From: Bactrocera neohumeralis | Lineage: Eukaryota; Arthropoda; Insecta; Diptera; Tephritidae | Length of the DNA: 64,000 bases | Direction of reading: 5' to 3' | Assembly: GCF_024586455.1 (NCBI RefSeq) | Contig: NC_065920.1 | Location: 55,187,960 to 55,251,959 of the forward strand | Shown here: positions 10,870 through 21,925 of the stretch, piece after piece | How the letters are laid out: the number at the start of each line of letters is the position of its first letter | Numbering within the stretch: position 1 is the stretch's first letter | Notes under the pieces: model-generated | What the model was told of the DNA's origin: nothing | The model's database searches: none | What the model saw: the letters and a program-made list of their open reading frames with translations, nothing else | Program-made: the position numbers and the translations under genes

Positions 10870-11710
10870 TAAATTTTTACGATGAAGCTGCGTTAAAGGA
10901 CAGTGGTTACCGATGGTATGTTGAATACAAGGTCGTTCGAAATCAGTTTTTTACAGAAACTATTAATGCTGTACTCAAACTGACATTGTATGATCGCCAT
11001 GTGATCTATCGTGAGATAGCAGAAACTATAAGAATAAGCAGACTAGCATTCAATACTGCATGAACATTTGATTGCAGAATTTTTTTTTTAAGCGGGATCC
11101 CAAAAATTTTGTTGTCGCTCAGAAAATATCGAGAGAAGTGTTTAAACTAATGCTATAACGATTCTTCAAAGTAAGGTGATAAATCTTGAATTTATACGTA
11201 TAAACCCAAAAGTAAACAGAAGCAGAAGTAAGTGCATCAAAATTAACGGAACCGGAATTTTCGCACTGTTTTCACTGTTTTTGTGGAAAAATTGGACTTG
11301 TCGCAGCGATTCTGCTAGAAAAACTGAAATCAGTAAACTCTGAGTGGTATACAACCATTTTTGTAGCAGACGTATTTCAAGAAATCAGGAAAACCAACCA
11401 CCGAATTCGGACCACTCTTCACCATGATAATGCGAGCTCTCAAACATCGACTAAAACAACTACACTTTTGAGCATCTTAAATGCTCAATGCTCATCGAGT
11501 TCTATGAGTAGTCCACCGTATAGGCCTAACTTAGCACTTAATGACTTCTTTTTATTTCCGTACGAAAAACTTGACTAAGAGGACAACGTTTTAAGACACG
11601 TTAAGAGGCGGTTGATGCGTTCAAAAAGCATATTTTGGAGATACTTCAATCAGAATAGCAAAAGCGCTTCGAAAAATGGTTTAAACGCATGTAAAAATGT
11701 AAAAATATTA
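10870..11710 (+). pseudogene. mariner-family transposase remnant, heavily decayed
   Basis: Reading across frames gives 'KLTLYDRHVIYREIAETIRI' in the DNA-binding region. In the catalytic region come 'LHHDNASS' and 'PPYRPNLALNDFFLFPYEKL', matching HHDNAxxH and PxSPDLAPxDFFLFP of mariner transposases, followed by an AFKKHILEIxQ-like tail. Stops and frameshifts are frequent and the middle third is hard to follow. The 62-codon minus-strand frame here is a shadow. It looks related to the remnant at 34240-34900 on the minus strand. Confidence 0.8.
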
Positions 11711-11814
11711 GAATATTAGTTTTAGAAAACAATAAAATGATTTGCAATGATTACTATTTGTTTTTGTTCTCTAATTCCGAAATATAAAAAGGCCTTCATA
11801 TAACAAACATATTA

Positions 11815-11957
11815 TGTCCGGGTGTCTTTACTCTATGTAGTATTGGCAAACAGAAATAAAATCGGGTCGATACTACCTCCAACTTCCATATGCTACATAT
11901 GTATAATGATTTGTGTTTTTCTATCAAACCTTATGTTGAATATGTCGGTCAGTGCAT
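11815..11957 (+). repeat. Repeat family B fragment
   Basis: It matches 23150-23345: 'CCGGGTG..TTTACTC', 'GTAGTATTG-CAAA', 'AAAATCGG..CGATACTACC' and the 'TGTGTTTTTCTA-CAAA' region. It is interrupted on the right by a Tc1/mariner-type fragment. Confidence 0.6.
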
Positions 11958-11979
11958 AAGTTATATATTTTTGTTGTTT

Positions 11980-12420
11980 GGCATTTCATCATGGAAGAAC
12001 TTACGCCTGAATAACGTTTATAAATATTTTAACTTTATTAGAAAATTTCACGCCCATGATTAACATAATCGGCCAATTGAGCAGCCTATTCGCAACACCA
12101 TCACTACATATGAAAATCGGCAATTTGAATTAGGTCTTTTTAAGAAAACACAGTTATATTAGACTTGCAAAAGCTTAAAAAGCACTACTTAAAACCGAGC
12201 TAATTAAAATTTCGGATAGATTTATAAAACGACATACTTTGGACATACTTAACCATTTTATTTTTGCGACTTAAAAGTTCACCACTATAAAAAATGCATG
12301 AACATTCATCAAACAATAGAAATACATACATACAGAATACATATATAATTCGTTTAGCTCATAGGTAGCTAAAGAGCATTTTAACAAATTAATTAAAAAA
12401 CCAGTAGATTAGAAAGTGCT
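11980..12420 (+). pseudogene. Tc1/mariner-superfamily transposase fragment (N-terminal)
   Basis: It begins 'MEELTPE' then a stop, then RLxIFxLY. This equals the 'MERLTPEQRLQIV-FYYEN' start of a transposase lineage that recurs at 19752, 48470, 49725 and 50930. A second patch reads RPIEQPIRNTITTYENRQF, matching the helix-turn-helix linker of that lineage. Several stops make it dead. The sequence dissolves into unrecognisable DNA after about 12150. Confidence 0.65.
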
Positions 12421-12829
12421 TACGTAAGGTGAGCAACTGCATACCAGTTCTTATATTTCCTCTCAAAATTGTAAATGAAACGATTAAGTGAATACCTTCA
12501 AACATTTACTAATTACAGCTAATAATTTTAATTCCACTTCACTCCGTTTAAAAAAATTCAAAGAAATATGGTGTTCACGTCTTTGCTACCTGAAAATATG
12601 CTACAAAGTACACAAACCTTAAGTATCTACGAGTACACTTTGTACTTATTGCGAAGCCATGCAAATTTGTCGCGTCACTGCTCAGTGGAATGTCAGCGTT
12701 TTACTTTTTGCTGCACACAAAACGATTAGTGCCATACTTACACACTCTATTTATTTTGACTTCTCATGAAGTAGATTCTTTCCGTCTTCACACCTGGACA
12801 TACTTATGGTACTTTTCGTTTTCGTTATA
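12421..12829. other. No gene recognised
   Basis: Unassigned AT-rich DNA. Confidence 0.4.
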
Positions 12830-13050
12830 TTTTCAAACTTCCCATCTCTGCTAAAATTCAAAAATTTAAATACCCTTGCCCTAGAGTTTACATTCGAATT
12901 TATGGTGACGTATATTATTGGAATAATTAAAAGTTGGCCAAAGAGCATTTGAACTCATGCGTATCAACGGTAACAAATTTTCCAAACTGCGCTGTATAAT
13001 ATAAACGGCATGGCGGCAAAGCTTCATAAGACTTGATAATAAAGTTTTAT
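12830..13050. repeat. Duplicated block, copy 1 (partner at 14228-14457)
   Basis: Shared runs with the partner: 'ATTTATGGTGACCTTTATTA' against 'ATTTATGGTGACGTATATTA', 'TTGGNATAATTAAAAG-TTG', 'CATGCGTATCAACG-TAACAA' and 'AAAGCTTCATAAGACTTGAT'. Order and orientation are the same. Confidence 0.65.
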
Positions 13051-13450
13051 GTATCTCTTTAAAAAAGAGTATATAAACGCATCTCTATTCAAAATGTTCA
13101 GACTCATCCTACTATTTTTTCTGGTACTTCTATTCTAGGCAATGCTGTTTTATCATAACATTTATCAAACTTAACTGAATTTTAAAATTAAGAGGGCTTG
13201 GGCATATCACTAAGAGAATAATAATGCAAATTATTGAAACGCGTTATAACAAGTGACGAAATAGGATTTGCGGTTATGACGTTGAACCTTGGTTCAATGG
13301 TCTCCATTTTAAAGTAAGCAATGCATAGAGACAAATTGCGTATTTTAGAGGCACGCATATCAACATTATAAAAAACAAATAAGGAAGGAAGGACTCGCAA
13401 AGATCAAAGCAGGGAAATATATTCAGGTGTTGAAAGAATTTTACATACAT
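13051..13450. other. No gene recognised
   Basis: Short chance frames only. Confidence 0.4.
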
Positions 13451-13452
13451 AA

Positions 13453-14080
13453 AGTAAGAAAGGGCTAAGTTCGGGTGCAGCCATTATATACTCATTATAT
13501 ATTCTTTTAACTTGCAGGAATCAAAGCCAGGGAAATATTTTAAGGTGTAAAATGTCAACCAGAGGACCGGCGTCCAAGCAATTTTTATATAGATTAACTT
13601 TATATAAGTCACACACTGACCGACCTAAGGTATGCAGTATTTGGGAGTTGGGAGTTGGGGTAGTATCGACCGATTTATTTAGTTTTGACATTACCACATA
13701 CTGTTATCATGCCACATACTAATAACTACCTCCTGAAATTATATGGGGGTAAGTCAAGTTATCACCCAATTTTATCCATTTTAGGCACAAAAATACATTA
13801 TTATGAGTAAAATAACGCTCCCTGATTTTCATTGAGTTAACTCAATTATTGGCAGCATAAATTCACCTGGACGTTTGGAAATCTTTATATTAGGTATAAG
13901 GGGCTCAGGAAGAATTAACCCAATTCAATCCATTTTTGATACACAGAAATATTATTGTCAGGAGGGCATTAGATTTTAATTATATACCTTCCACATTGGC
14001 CGACATTTGCGGTAAAAAGTCAACTTAAGGTTGGGATAGGTTACATTCGAAGGCTTATTTCTCAACAAGACGGTCTGTTA
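13453..14080 (-). repeat. Repeat family B element, reverse orientation, truncated
   Basis: It starts with a terminal repeat (AAGTAAGAAAGGGCTAAG), then the 'GAATCAAAGCCAGGGAAATA' and GGTGTAAAATGTCAACCAG landmarks, then modules resembling 26805-27460 (TTGCGGTAAAAAGTCAACT). The other terminus is missing. Confidence 0.65.
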
Positions 14081-14227
14081 TACACAGTCCCTTGTGAAAA
14101 TATTTTATATTTTTATTTTTGCGTGGTGTAGTGACATCCTGTGAGAGTAGAAGTATGCATTTAAACGTTGGCGTGAATTAGCTTCCATGCAACTTATCAA
14201 CTGGGTATACTTAAAACTGCTTCTATT

Positions 14228-14457
14228 TTTTCACATTTTCAAGCATCCTTTCTCCGCTAAAGGCCAAAAATGCAAATGCAGTAACACAGTTTGCATTCCA
14301 ATTTATGGTGACCTTTATTATTGGCATAATTAAAAGCTTGCCAAGGAGCAAATGAGTTCATGCATATCAACGATAACAAATTGTCCAAAATGCGCCACAA
14401 AATATATGAAGAATGGTGACAAAGCTTCTTAAGACGTGATAATATATTATTATGCAC
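14228..14457. repeat. Duplicated block, copy 2 (partner at 12830-13050)
   Basis: See copy 1. The gap between the copies holds the family B piece, so the duplication may predate or bracket that insertion. Confidence 0.65.
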
Positions 14458-14534
14458 ATACATATGTATGTATATCGTTTTACATAGCTGTGTACATAAG
14501 GTATCCAAATATCTCTTTTTCCGCACGAATACGA

Positions 14535-14800
14535 AGCTATTCCAAAGCATCAATTCGGTTTTCGTGAAAAGGATGGTTGGACAAGTACATCGCATCACCA
14601 ATGAGGACAGGAGGGAATTTGAGTTGAAAGAATACTACTCAGCGATATTTCTAGACGTAGCACTAGCATTTGATGAAGAATAGCATAATAGGCTCATACA
14701 TACAATTAAAATGACTTTGCCATACAACTTTCATCAGTTGGTCATATCATACCCTTCTAACAGGCGATTTACGTATATCTCTATCTTTATTTTATGTGAG
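14535..14800 (+). pseudogene. Jockey-clade reverse transcriptase fragment
   Basis: A shifted-frame reading gives 'HQFGFREKDG', then after a frameshift 'GQVHRITNEDRREFELKEYY' and SAIFLDVALAFD, the RT motif A with the first catalytic aspartate. It continues as HNRLIHTIKMTLPYNFHQLV with a following S-Y-SNRRFT stretch. This matches the fingers-palm region of Jockey-type non-LTR retrotransposons. There is no YADD, endonuclease or tail, and at least two frame breaks. Confidence 0.85.
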
Positions 14801-14929
14801 CTGGAGTAATTCGGTGAGCGATTGCAAATATTTTGGCCATTTAACTAATGCATATGTCCAGTGTTATATGTTCACTTAATATTCCTCATACATTTTACAT
14901 ATTGATTGATATTAATGGTATAAAGCCAG

Positions 14930-15510
14930 ACAAAGTTTGAAATTCTTATATTGGGTAAATGGGGCTGCGGGTAGTACTCATCCCATTTTTGCACTACGAC
15001 ATGTCATTATATCGGTAAGTTAATTCACAGATTGACCAACTCATATACATGATAATAAACCGGATAATGAAAATCCTCACATCATGTATAGGCGGCTAGA
15101 GGAAGTATTGACCCGAATTTAGCCCTTTGGGCATGAAGACATATTCTTACTAGAAAAGTATGTTCTTGAGTACCATTAAGATAACTCACGTATTGACTTA
15201 CTATATTTACACAGTGTAAAGTCAAAGAAATTCTTTTTAATCTTTTTTAAGATATCTTACTTATTGATCGATATTTACCGTATAAAATCAATTGGAACTT
15301 ATAAGACCCTTATGTTAAATATATGGGGGTTATGGTAACCAATGACTAAGATTTACTCATTTTAACAACGCACACAGCAGGAAAAGACATTTTAAAGTTT
15401 CATCGCTATTTTCGATAAAAAGTCAACCACTACACTCCGGTTCATATATTCGTTATCTGGGGCTTTATAAATTATAATCCGATTTCGATCATAATGACAC
15501 TTAATTATTG
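14930..15510 (-). repeat. Family B-like modular repeat
   Basis: Several diverged modules share an 'AAATGGGGCT..GG-AGTA-T-ACCC' pattern and repeat roughly every 150-180 bases (near 14955, 15088 and 15320). The same pattern occurs in 13890-14000 and 26812-26900. Confidence 0.5.
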
Positions 15511-15829
15511 TATTATTGTGTATTACTTACAAAACTATATTATATTTTGGTATGCTTTTTCCTGCCAGCTCAAATTGCAAGTCCTCTTATCAACCGTTCA
15601 TGTCGCGATGCCTGTTGGCAATATTTTACACAAACTTTCAATTACATAATGCAAACGTATGACTGCACAACAAAAATTTGTGGATAGGCGCCAATGTGCC
15701 TTGCAGCATACTATGAGATCTTTTCTTTGTTCTTCCACCAAAAAAATATTTCGATATCATCCAGCCGTTTTGGCTGTCAAAGTTCAGCTAAGCAAAGCAT
15801 ACATCAATAAAGGCGTGACAATACGTGGC
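15511..15829. other. No gene recognised
   Basis: Spacer leading into the duplicated block; no repeat recognised. Confidence 0.4.
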
Positions 15830-16440
15830 TGTTAGAAATTGTAAAAAATTACCACAAAATACATGCTAAACAAAACAATATTTGTGGCAAGCAGCCAGAA
15901 TACGCAGTAAAAATAGAAGGCTGCAGCAGTTTTGCATACGATGAAAAATTCTTCGAGGGGAAAAAGAAAGGCGTAAGGTGCCTCCAAAACGACAAATTTT
16001 ATTTTTATTGTATATCTTATTGAGTACATAGAAGAAAAAGTAGAATGGCTTATGGCCAAGTCGTAGCAGGGGGTTGCAACCGCCATTTCACAGGCTTAAA
16101 AGGATACAATTTTTCACGGCCTCTTTTTATAGAGTCAATGCTTTCAGAAACCTAAAAGCAAACAAAGTGAGGTTTTGTGCGCACCAAAAAGTAGGTTAAA
16201 ATATTATTAAAAATTATTCATATTGAAATTGGTTTTATCGGATTACAATATCTCACGTTTGTTGTGTTTTTTGCTGTCACTTAGAAGATATTAAAAATCT
16301 TAATCTTTTTGCCACAAAGGTATGTGCAACGTAATGGCTTAAAGAATTTTAAATGTCTTTTACTCGTATATAATATATGTATATAAAATTGTTATAAATT
16401 TATTACATTCCATTTTGTTTATTTATTTGGCAAACACACT
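15830..16440. repeat. Duplicated block, copy 2 (partner at 5865-6496), with an 84-codon minus-strand frame
   Basis: Collinear with 5865-6496. On the minus strand, 16086-15832 is an 84-codon frame starting with ATG. It is strongly hydrophobic (a run around FYFYCVFWLLATNIVLFSMY) and looks like one or two membrane segments. In the other copy the frame is broken by a stop and a one-base shift. It could be an exon of a membrane protein or a chance frame in a repeat. No family was recognised. Confidence 0.45.
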
Positions 16441-18631
16441 TGCTTTATGTGAAAAAAAGCGTTGCTGCTTACAGGCAGTTGAATTTTGACTAACAAGTAA
16501 TGATGAAAAAGAACAATAATATTGTATGACATTTTTTGATTTCTTAAGTGTTAAAAGGTTGAAGCGGAAAATGTTCACAGGAGGTTTAAGATAAAAGATG
16601 AGTACCATGCTGAGTGCCAATAGAAATAGATCATGCAAGTGTATTTGGAAGATTATATTGACATGAAATTTGGGCAAGGTTATTATACCTTTAAAGCTTT
16701 ATAAACATATTACTGTATATGTAAGCGCATGCTTACTTTGCTCAATAAACAGCTCAACCAATCGGGCAATAATTTTATTTGGTTTATGATAAGTATTCCT
16801 CAAATATTATTCAATACCAATATCTTTTTATGTACCTATGTATATGAAAAATGCTCTTCAGTACCGTCAATGAGTCTTCAAAATAATTTACTTTCCTTAA
16901 CCGTATTCATAATTAAATCTATTCTGATCAGGTTCTCTATATTTCTGTTTCAATTAGTTCCGCAAAAGGTCTGTAGTGAATCAATATTTAAATTTGCCTC
17001 CTAAAGTCCTAACAAAACAAGTCTGATGACCCAAATTAGATCAATACTTCCAAATCCACCACCAAGGGCAACATAAAATGGAAATGATGAAATGAATGAA
17101 TAATTGTTATTATTAGAGGATTCTTTATGCTTATTTTCTCCAATATAAAAATGAAAAATTTGAAAAGTATGCAAGATTTATCAAATCTACTTCCAGAAGA
17201 GATATGTTCACACTAAAATATATATTCACACTAATTCAACAACATGGCTGATATTGAGAGCAAAAAACTATATATATCACTAGAATCCCCAGAAGCAAAA
17301 AAAAATATGATATAATATAGTAGAAATAATATTATTTGTGTGAATATAATTTTTAATTAAGGAACCATTCATTATTGCCAAGAAAACCTTTGTATAAAAT
17401 AAAATTATGCTTGCCTATAGAATTTTTTTTTTACAAAAACATCTCATTGAGCGTGAAGTCAAAATATTTCACAATCAATGATTACAATTATAAATTTTAT
17501 AATACCTCCTTGTGCCTGTAAAATGTAATAATTTATCGTTCATTATGAAAAAAAATATGCTTAATTAAAAGGACTAGAATTTAAATTATTCAAGTAATAT
17601 AATTTCAAAAGATTTCGTCTTTCAATTATGATAAATATCTTAATGGTTTGTTTCTGTAAAATTGAAATTAACAAAAGGGTTGGAATTAATGATCAAGCCA
17701 CAGAATATGAGTTCTTAAATGATTATGCAATATTGATAAATGTCCGCATTTAACCCCAAATTAACTGCCTACAATTATCTCCACTCATGATATATGTAAA
17801 TATGCACTTTACTGCGTTTATTTCATAGGTAATTTTTTTTCTTCACACATTTTTAAATATCCCCTTTTGCTAATTTAAAATGTATCTTTTCGAGGTTTCT
17901 TTTTATATTTTATCTAATTTTTACCTTTTTCATTTCAACTATGATTCCTCTGATCCGGCGTTATGGCCCGCAGTTGCCACTGTTAAAGTGTAATACGATT
18001 AAGCCCTCTTTACTTCACCAAGTAATTGAAATGCAAAAGGCACATACTCCTCCTGTATATCCCTTTCAACTCATTGCGCACATATATATTCTTCATTTCT
18101 TTTCTTCGCTATACATAGTGATCCAACGCGAAAGCGTATTACAGGATCTTCGGTGGTATTTTCTGTGCTTCTTTGCATGCTCTTCAACTGAGGCTGCATT
18201 GCTGTGGGATTATTATCATATAGGTATAAACACAAATATACATACACATTTCGAATGGTTCTTATTTTCCTTCAAACTTATTGCTACCTAAACGAGCATA
18301 TTAATTTGCATGCAATTAGCAAAGACGTTCAGCGAAAATGTCTTATGGTAAAGCCTCAACAGTTACATTGGTTATTTATCCACATCCACCTTTTGGTTGT
18401 GCTTAACACTTATTTGAATTAACTTTTGCTCTTTCCTTAGCAAACACTTCTCAAAAGTTTGAACAATACAAATGCTGTTTTTTCTGCGGCGAACGTAATA
18501 TTTTCTCAATGAGTGTTTTTAAAAGTTGGGGTTTTGTTACAGTACTATCCCTAAAACCTGTCCCGTGCTGTATAGTGACCCAAGTACAGTTTTTTTTTCA
18601 ATAGTCTTATTTTGACAGATCACGCATTAAT
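16441..18631. other. No gene recognised over about 2.2 kb
   Basis: AT-rich unassigned DNA. The longest frames are 16729-17004 (+, 91 codons) and 17941-18291 (+, 116 codons, with hydrophobic stretches). Neither shows a domain or homologue I recognise. Confidence 0.4.
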
Positions 18632-19751
18632 TTTTATACTCTCGCAACAATGTTGCTAACGAGAGTATTATAGTTTTGTTCACATAACGGTTGTTTGTAA
18701 GTCCTAAAACTAAAAGAGTCTGACTATGGTTATATATACCAAAGTGATCAGGGCGACGAGTAGAGTCGAAATCCGGATGTCTGTCTGTCCGTCCGTCTGT
18801 CCTTCCGTCTGTCCGTCTGTCCGTCCGTCTGTCCGTCTATCCGTCCGTCCGTCCGTCCGTGCAAGCTGTAACTTGAGTAAAAATTGAGATATCATAATGA
18901 AACTTGGTACACGTATTCCTTGGCTCCATAAGAAGGTTAAGTTCGAAGATGGGCAAAATCGGCCCACTGCCACGCCCACAAAATGGCGGAAACCGAAAAC
19001 CTATAAAGTGTCATAACTAAGCCATAAATAAAGATATTAAAGTGAAATTTGGCACAAAGGATCGCATTAGGGAGGGGCATATTTGGACGCAATTGTTTTG
19101 GAAAAGTGGGCGTGGCCCCGCCCCCTACTAAGTTTTTTGTACATATCTCGGAAACTACTATAGCTATGTCAACCAAAGTCTACAGAGTCGTTTCCTTCAG
19201 GCATTTCCATGTACAGTTCAAAAATGGAAGAAATCGGATAATAACCACGCCCACCTCCCATACAAAGGTTATGTTCAAAATCACTAAAAGTGCGATAACC
19301 GACTAACAAAAAACGTCAGAAACACTAAATTTTACGGAAGAAGTGGCAGAAGGAAGCTGCACCCAGGCTTTTTTTAAAAATTGAAAATGGGCGTGGCGCC
19401 GCCCACTTATGGACCAAGAACCATATCTCAGGAGCTACTAGACCGATTTCAATGAAATTCGGTATATAATATTTTCTTAACACCCTGATGACATGTACGA
19501 AATATGGGTGAAATCGGTTCGCAACCACGCCTTCTTCCAATATAAAGCTATTTTGAATTCCATCTGATGCCTTTCTGCCGTATAATACGAGTATAAACAT
19601 TAGGAACCAATGATGATAGCGGAATAAAACTTTACAAAAATACGGTATTTAAAAAATATGTAAATGACGTATTATGAAATCTCGATTATCACTTTACCAT
19701 GCGAGAGTATAAAATGTTCGGTGACACCCGAACTTAGCCCTTCCTTACTTG
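18632..19751 (+). mobile_element. Family A: about 1.1-kb non-autonomous terminal-inverted-repeat element
   Basis: The left part shows 'TATACTCTCGCAACAATGTT'. The right end shows the inverse (GCGAGAGTATAAAATGTTCG) followed by 'CTTAGCCCTTCCTTACTTG', so the termini are inverted repeats. The outermost left bases are missing here. Internally it carries repeated modules with GGGCGTGGC/GCCACGCCC-type motifs (near 19109-19127, 19388-19403 and the reverse near 19246), each next to a 'CATATCTC-G-A-CTAC' stretch. There is no transposase frame. The 80-91 codon frames inside are repeat artefacts. Confidence 0.8.
18777..18862 (+). repeat. TCYG microsatellite
   Basis: About 85 bases of degenerate CTGT/CCGT tetranucleotide repeat inside the family A element. 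The other copies (20896, reverse near 21795) have much shorter versions, so this array has expanded here. Confidence 0.9.
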
Positions 19752-20095
19752 TTGTTCACTATTGTTTGTCATTACATCATGGAAAGACTTACGCCTGAAC
19801 AACGCTTACAAGTCGTTCTATTTTATTACGAAAGTCTTTGCGGACATTCCCGCTTCGATTCAATCCTTGGATAAAAACTTCACACCTATCATTCACCAGC
19901 TACCAGTCGAAAATTGGACTCGGCGGAAAGACCATCTGATACGTAGCCGGGGCCAACATTTTAAAGAATTAATTAAAAAAATAAGTGCGAAAGAATGTTC
20001 TTTCGTATGACAATAAACATTCCTAATTAAATTTGAAGTTTCTGTGTTTTTTCCTTGAAAAAGTAGTGAACCTCGAAATGGGTAACATTTTTTTA
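19752..20095 (+). pseudogene. Internally deleted Tc1/mariner-type transposon, abutting family A
   Basis: The N-terminal start 'ERLTPEQRLQVVLFYYESL' jumps after a large internal deletion to the C-terminus, 'VENWTRRKDHLIRSRGQHFK' and ELIKKI. It ends in the lineage's 3' region 'CCTCGAAATGGGTAAC'. Sequence corresponding to the catalytic domain is missing. It begins within a few bases of the right terminus of family A (19751), so one inserted next to or into the other. Confidence 0.8.
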
Positions 20096-20754
20096 TTATT
20101 CTGTGCAGCAGAAATCAATTATACTTTGGTAAACTGCCAAACCAAAATATAATGAAAAGAACTGTGGCATGATTATATCAGAAATAAAAGCTATTCCATT
20201 TCTAATTTTATTTCATTAAGAGTTTAGCAAAAAATTCGAACTAATTCATTATACTCTTTTTGAATACATAAGATTGCACATCATAAGTAGATATCCATAA
20301 CTTGCCGTTCAGCCAAGCGCCTATTTTGTAAAATTTTGTATATGTGCAATGCTTGTGTGAGAAAACCAACTGGCACTGGCCAATTTAAACCCAGGCAACT
20401 ATGGTGGTCATAATATTGATTAAGGGTTAAAAGGCAATGTCGCTGCGGCTGCTGGTGCTGTCAACTATGAAAAGTAGCAGGCTAAATCGCATTAATTTGG
20501 CTCAATTTCGGACAAAGGCTCATGAAAAATAGTTTTGGTAAAAAAAGGAAGCAATTGATTGAATCGAAAAAGTACAAGTATGTATGTAGTTGTGGGCTTC
20601 CAACTGAGTGCGGATAAAACGTGATTTTTCATATTTACTGCAATAATAAAGTAAAAAGCGTTTCCATTTGTAGTTGAAACTTTTTGTTGTCATAGGACTT
20701 CTGTTGTATAATTGGTGCTACTTATAACTGTATGTAGAAACACTATATTTATAT
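20096..20754. other. No gene recognised
   Basis: Mixed-composition unassigned DNA. The stretch 20380-20530 is somewhat less AT-rich but has no frame. Confidence 0.4.
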
Positions 20755-20972
20755 TTTTGCAACATGTTGCTACAGAGTATAATAGTTTTGTTAATCTAAA
20801 TGTTGCACCTAGCGCCTAAAACTAATCGATATAGATGCAAGGTTATATATATATAAGTGATCAGGATGACGAGAAAAGTTTAAATCCGGTTGACTGCTGT
20901 CTGTCCATCCGTGCAAGCTGTAATTTGAGTAAAAATTGAGACATCTCGATGAAACTTTGTGTGTGGGTTAAT
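20755..20972 (+). repeat. Family A left-end fragment
   Basis: It matches the first 200 bases of the copy at 18640: 'TTTTGCAACATGTTGCTA', the 'AGTATAATAGTTTTGTTAAT' region, 'GTGATCAGGATGACGAG', a short CTGTC array and 'GCAAGCTGTAATTTGAGTAA'. It stops abruptly where a reverse copy begins. Confidence 0.75.
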
Positions 20973-20974
20973 AT

Positions 20975-21925
20975 AAAACAAGTAAGGAAGATGATAAAGT
21001 GATAATCGAGATTTCATTATCCGTCAATATTTTTCAAATACCGTATTTGTGTAAAGTTTTATTCCGCTATAATCCTTGGTTCTTACTGTTTATACATATT
21101 ATACAGAGAAGGCATCAGAAGGAATTCAAAATAGCGTTATATTGGAAGAAGGCGTGGTTGTAAACCGATTTCACCCATATTTCGTAAATTTCATCAGGAT
21201 TTTAAGAAAATATTATATACTGAATTTCAAAATTTTTGAGTAGTTCCTGAGATATGGTTTTATAAGTTTTTTTCAATTTTTAAAAAAAATCCTGTGTGCA
21301 TAACTTCTGCCATTTCTTCCGTAAAATTAGTGCTTCTGACGTGTTTTGTTAGTCGGTTAACGCACTTTTAGTGATTTTCAACATAACCTTTGTATGGGAG
21401 GTGGGCGTGGTTATTATCCGATTTCTTCCATTTTTGAACTGTATATGGAAATACCTGAAGAAAACGACTGTGTAGAGTTTGGTTGACATAGCTTAGTATT
21501 TCACAGATATGTACAAAAACGGATAACTGGGGGGGGCCACGCCCACTTCTTTCCAAAAAAAATTACGTCCAAATATGCCCTATTAAAATGCGATCCTTGT
21601 GCCAAATTTCACTTTAATATCTTTATTTATGGAGTTATGACACTTTATAGGTTTTCGGTTTCCGCCATTTTGTTTGCGTGGCAGTTGGCCGATATTGCCC
21701 ATCTTCGAACTTAACCCTCTTATGGAGCCAAGAAATACATGTACCAAGTTTCATCATGATATCTCAATTTTTACTCAAGTTACAGCTTGCACGGACGGAC
21801 GGACAGACAGACACCCGGATTTCAAATCTACTTGTCGCCCTGATCACAGTGCGTATATATAACCCTATATCAAAACAACCGTGGAACAAAACTATAATAC
21901 TTCCCTAGCAGCTTTGTTCCAGATA
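20975..21925 (-). mobile_element. Family A element, reverse orientation
   Basis: It begins with the terminal 'CAAGTAAGGAAG' and runs through the reverse of every landmark of the 18632 copy: 'GAAGGCGTGGTTGTAAACCG', 'GTGGGCGTGGTTATTATCCG', 'GGGGCCACGCCCACTTC' and 'GCAGTTGGCC'. It finishes with 'CAAAACTATAATACTTCC'. The terminal repeat is shortened by an internal deletion just inside the end. Confidence 0.8.

Noticed and set aside
17941..18291. 116-codon plus-strand frame with hydrophobic stretches
   Set aside because: No domain, signal or conserved pattern, and the surrounding DNA is AT-rich without exon-like composition. Frames of this length are expected by chance in 64 kb on six frames.
18710..19600. 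Overlapping 79-91-codon frames on both strands in family A
   Set aside because: They arise from the repeated GC-rich modules and the TCYG array, and the same frames break in other copies of the element.
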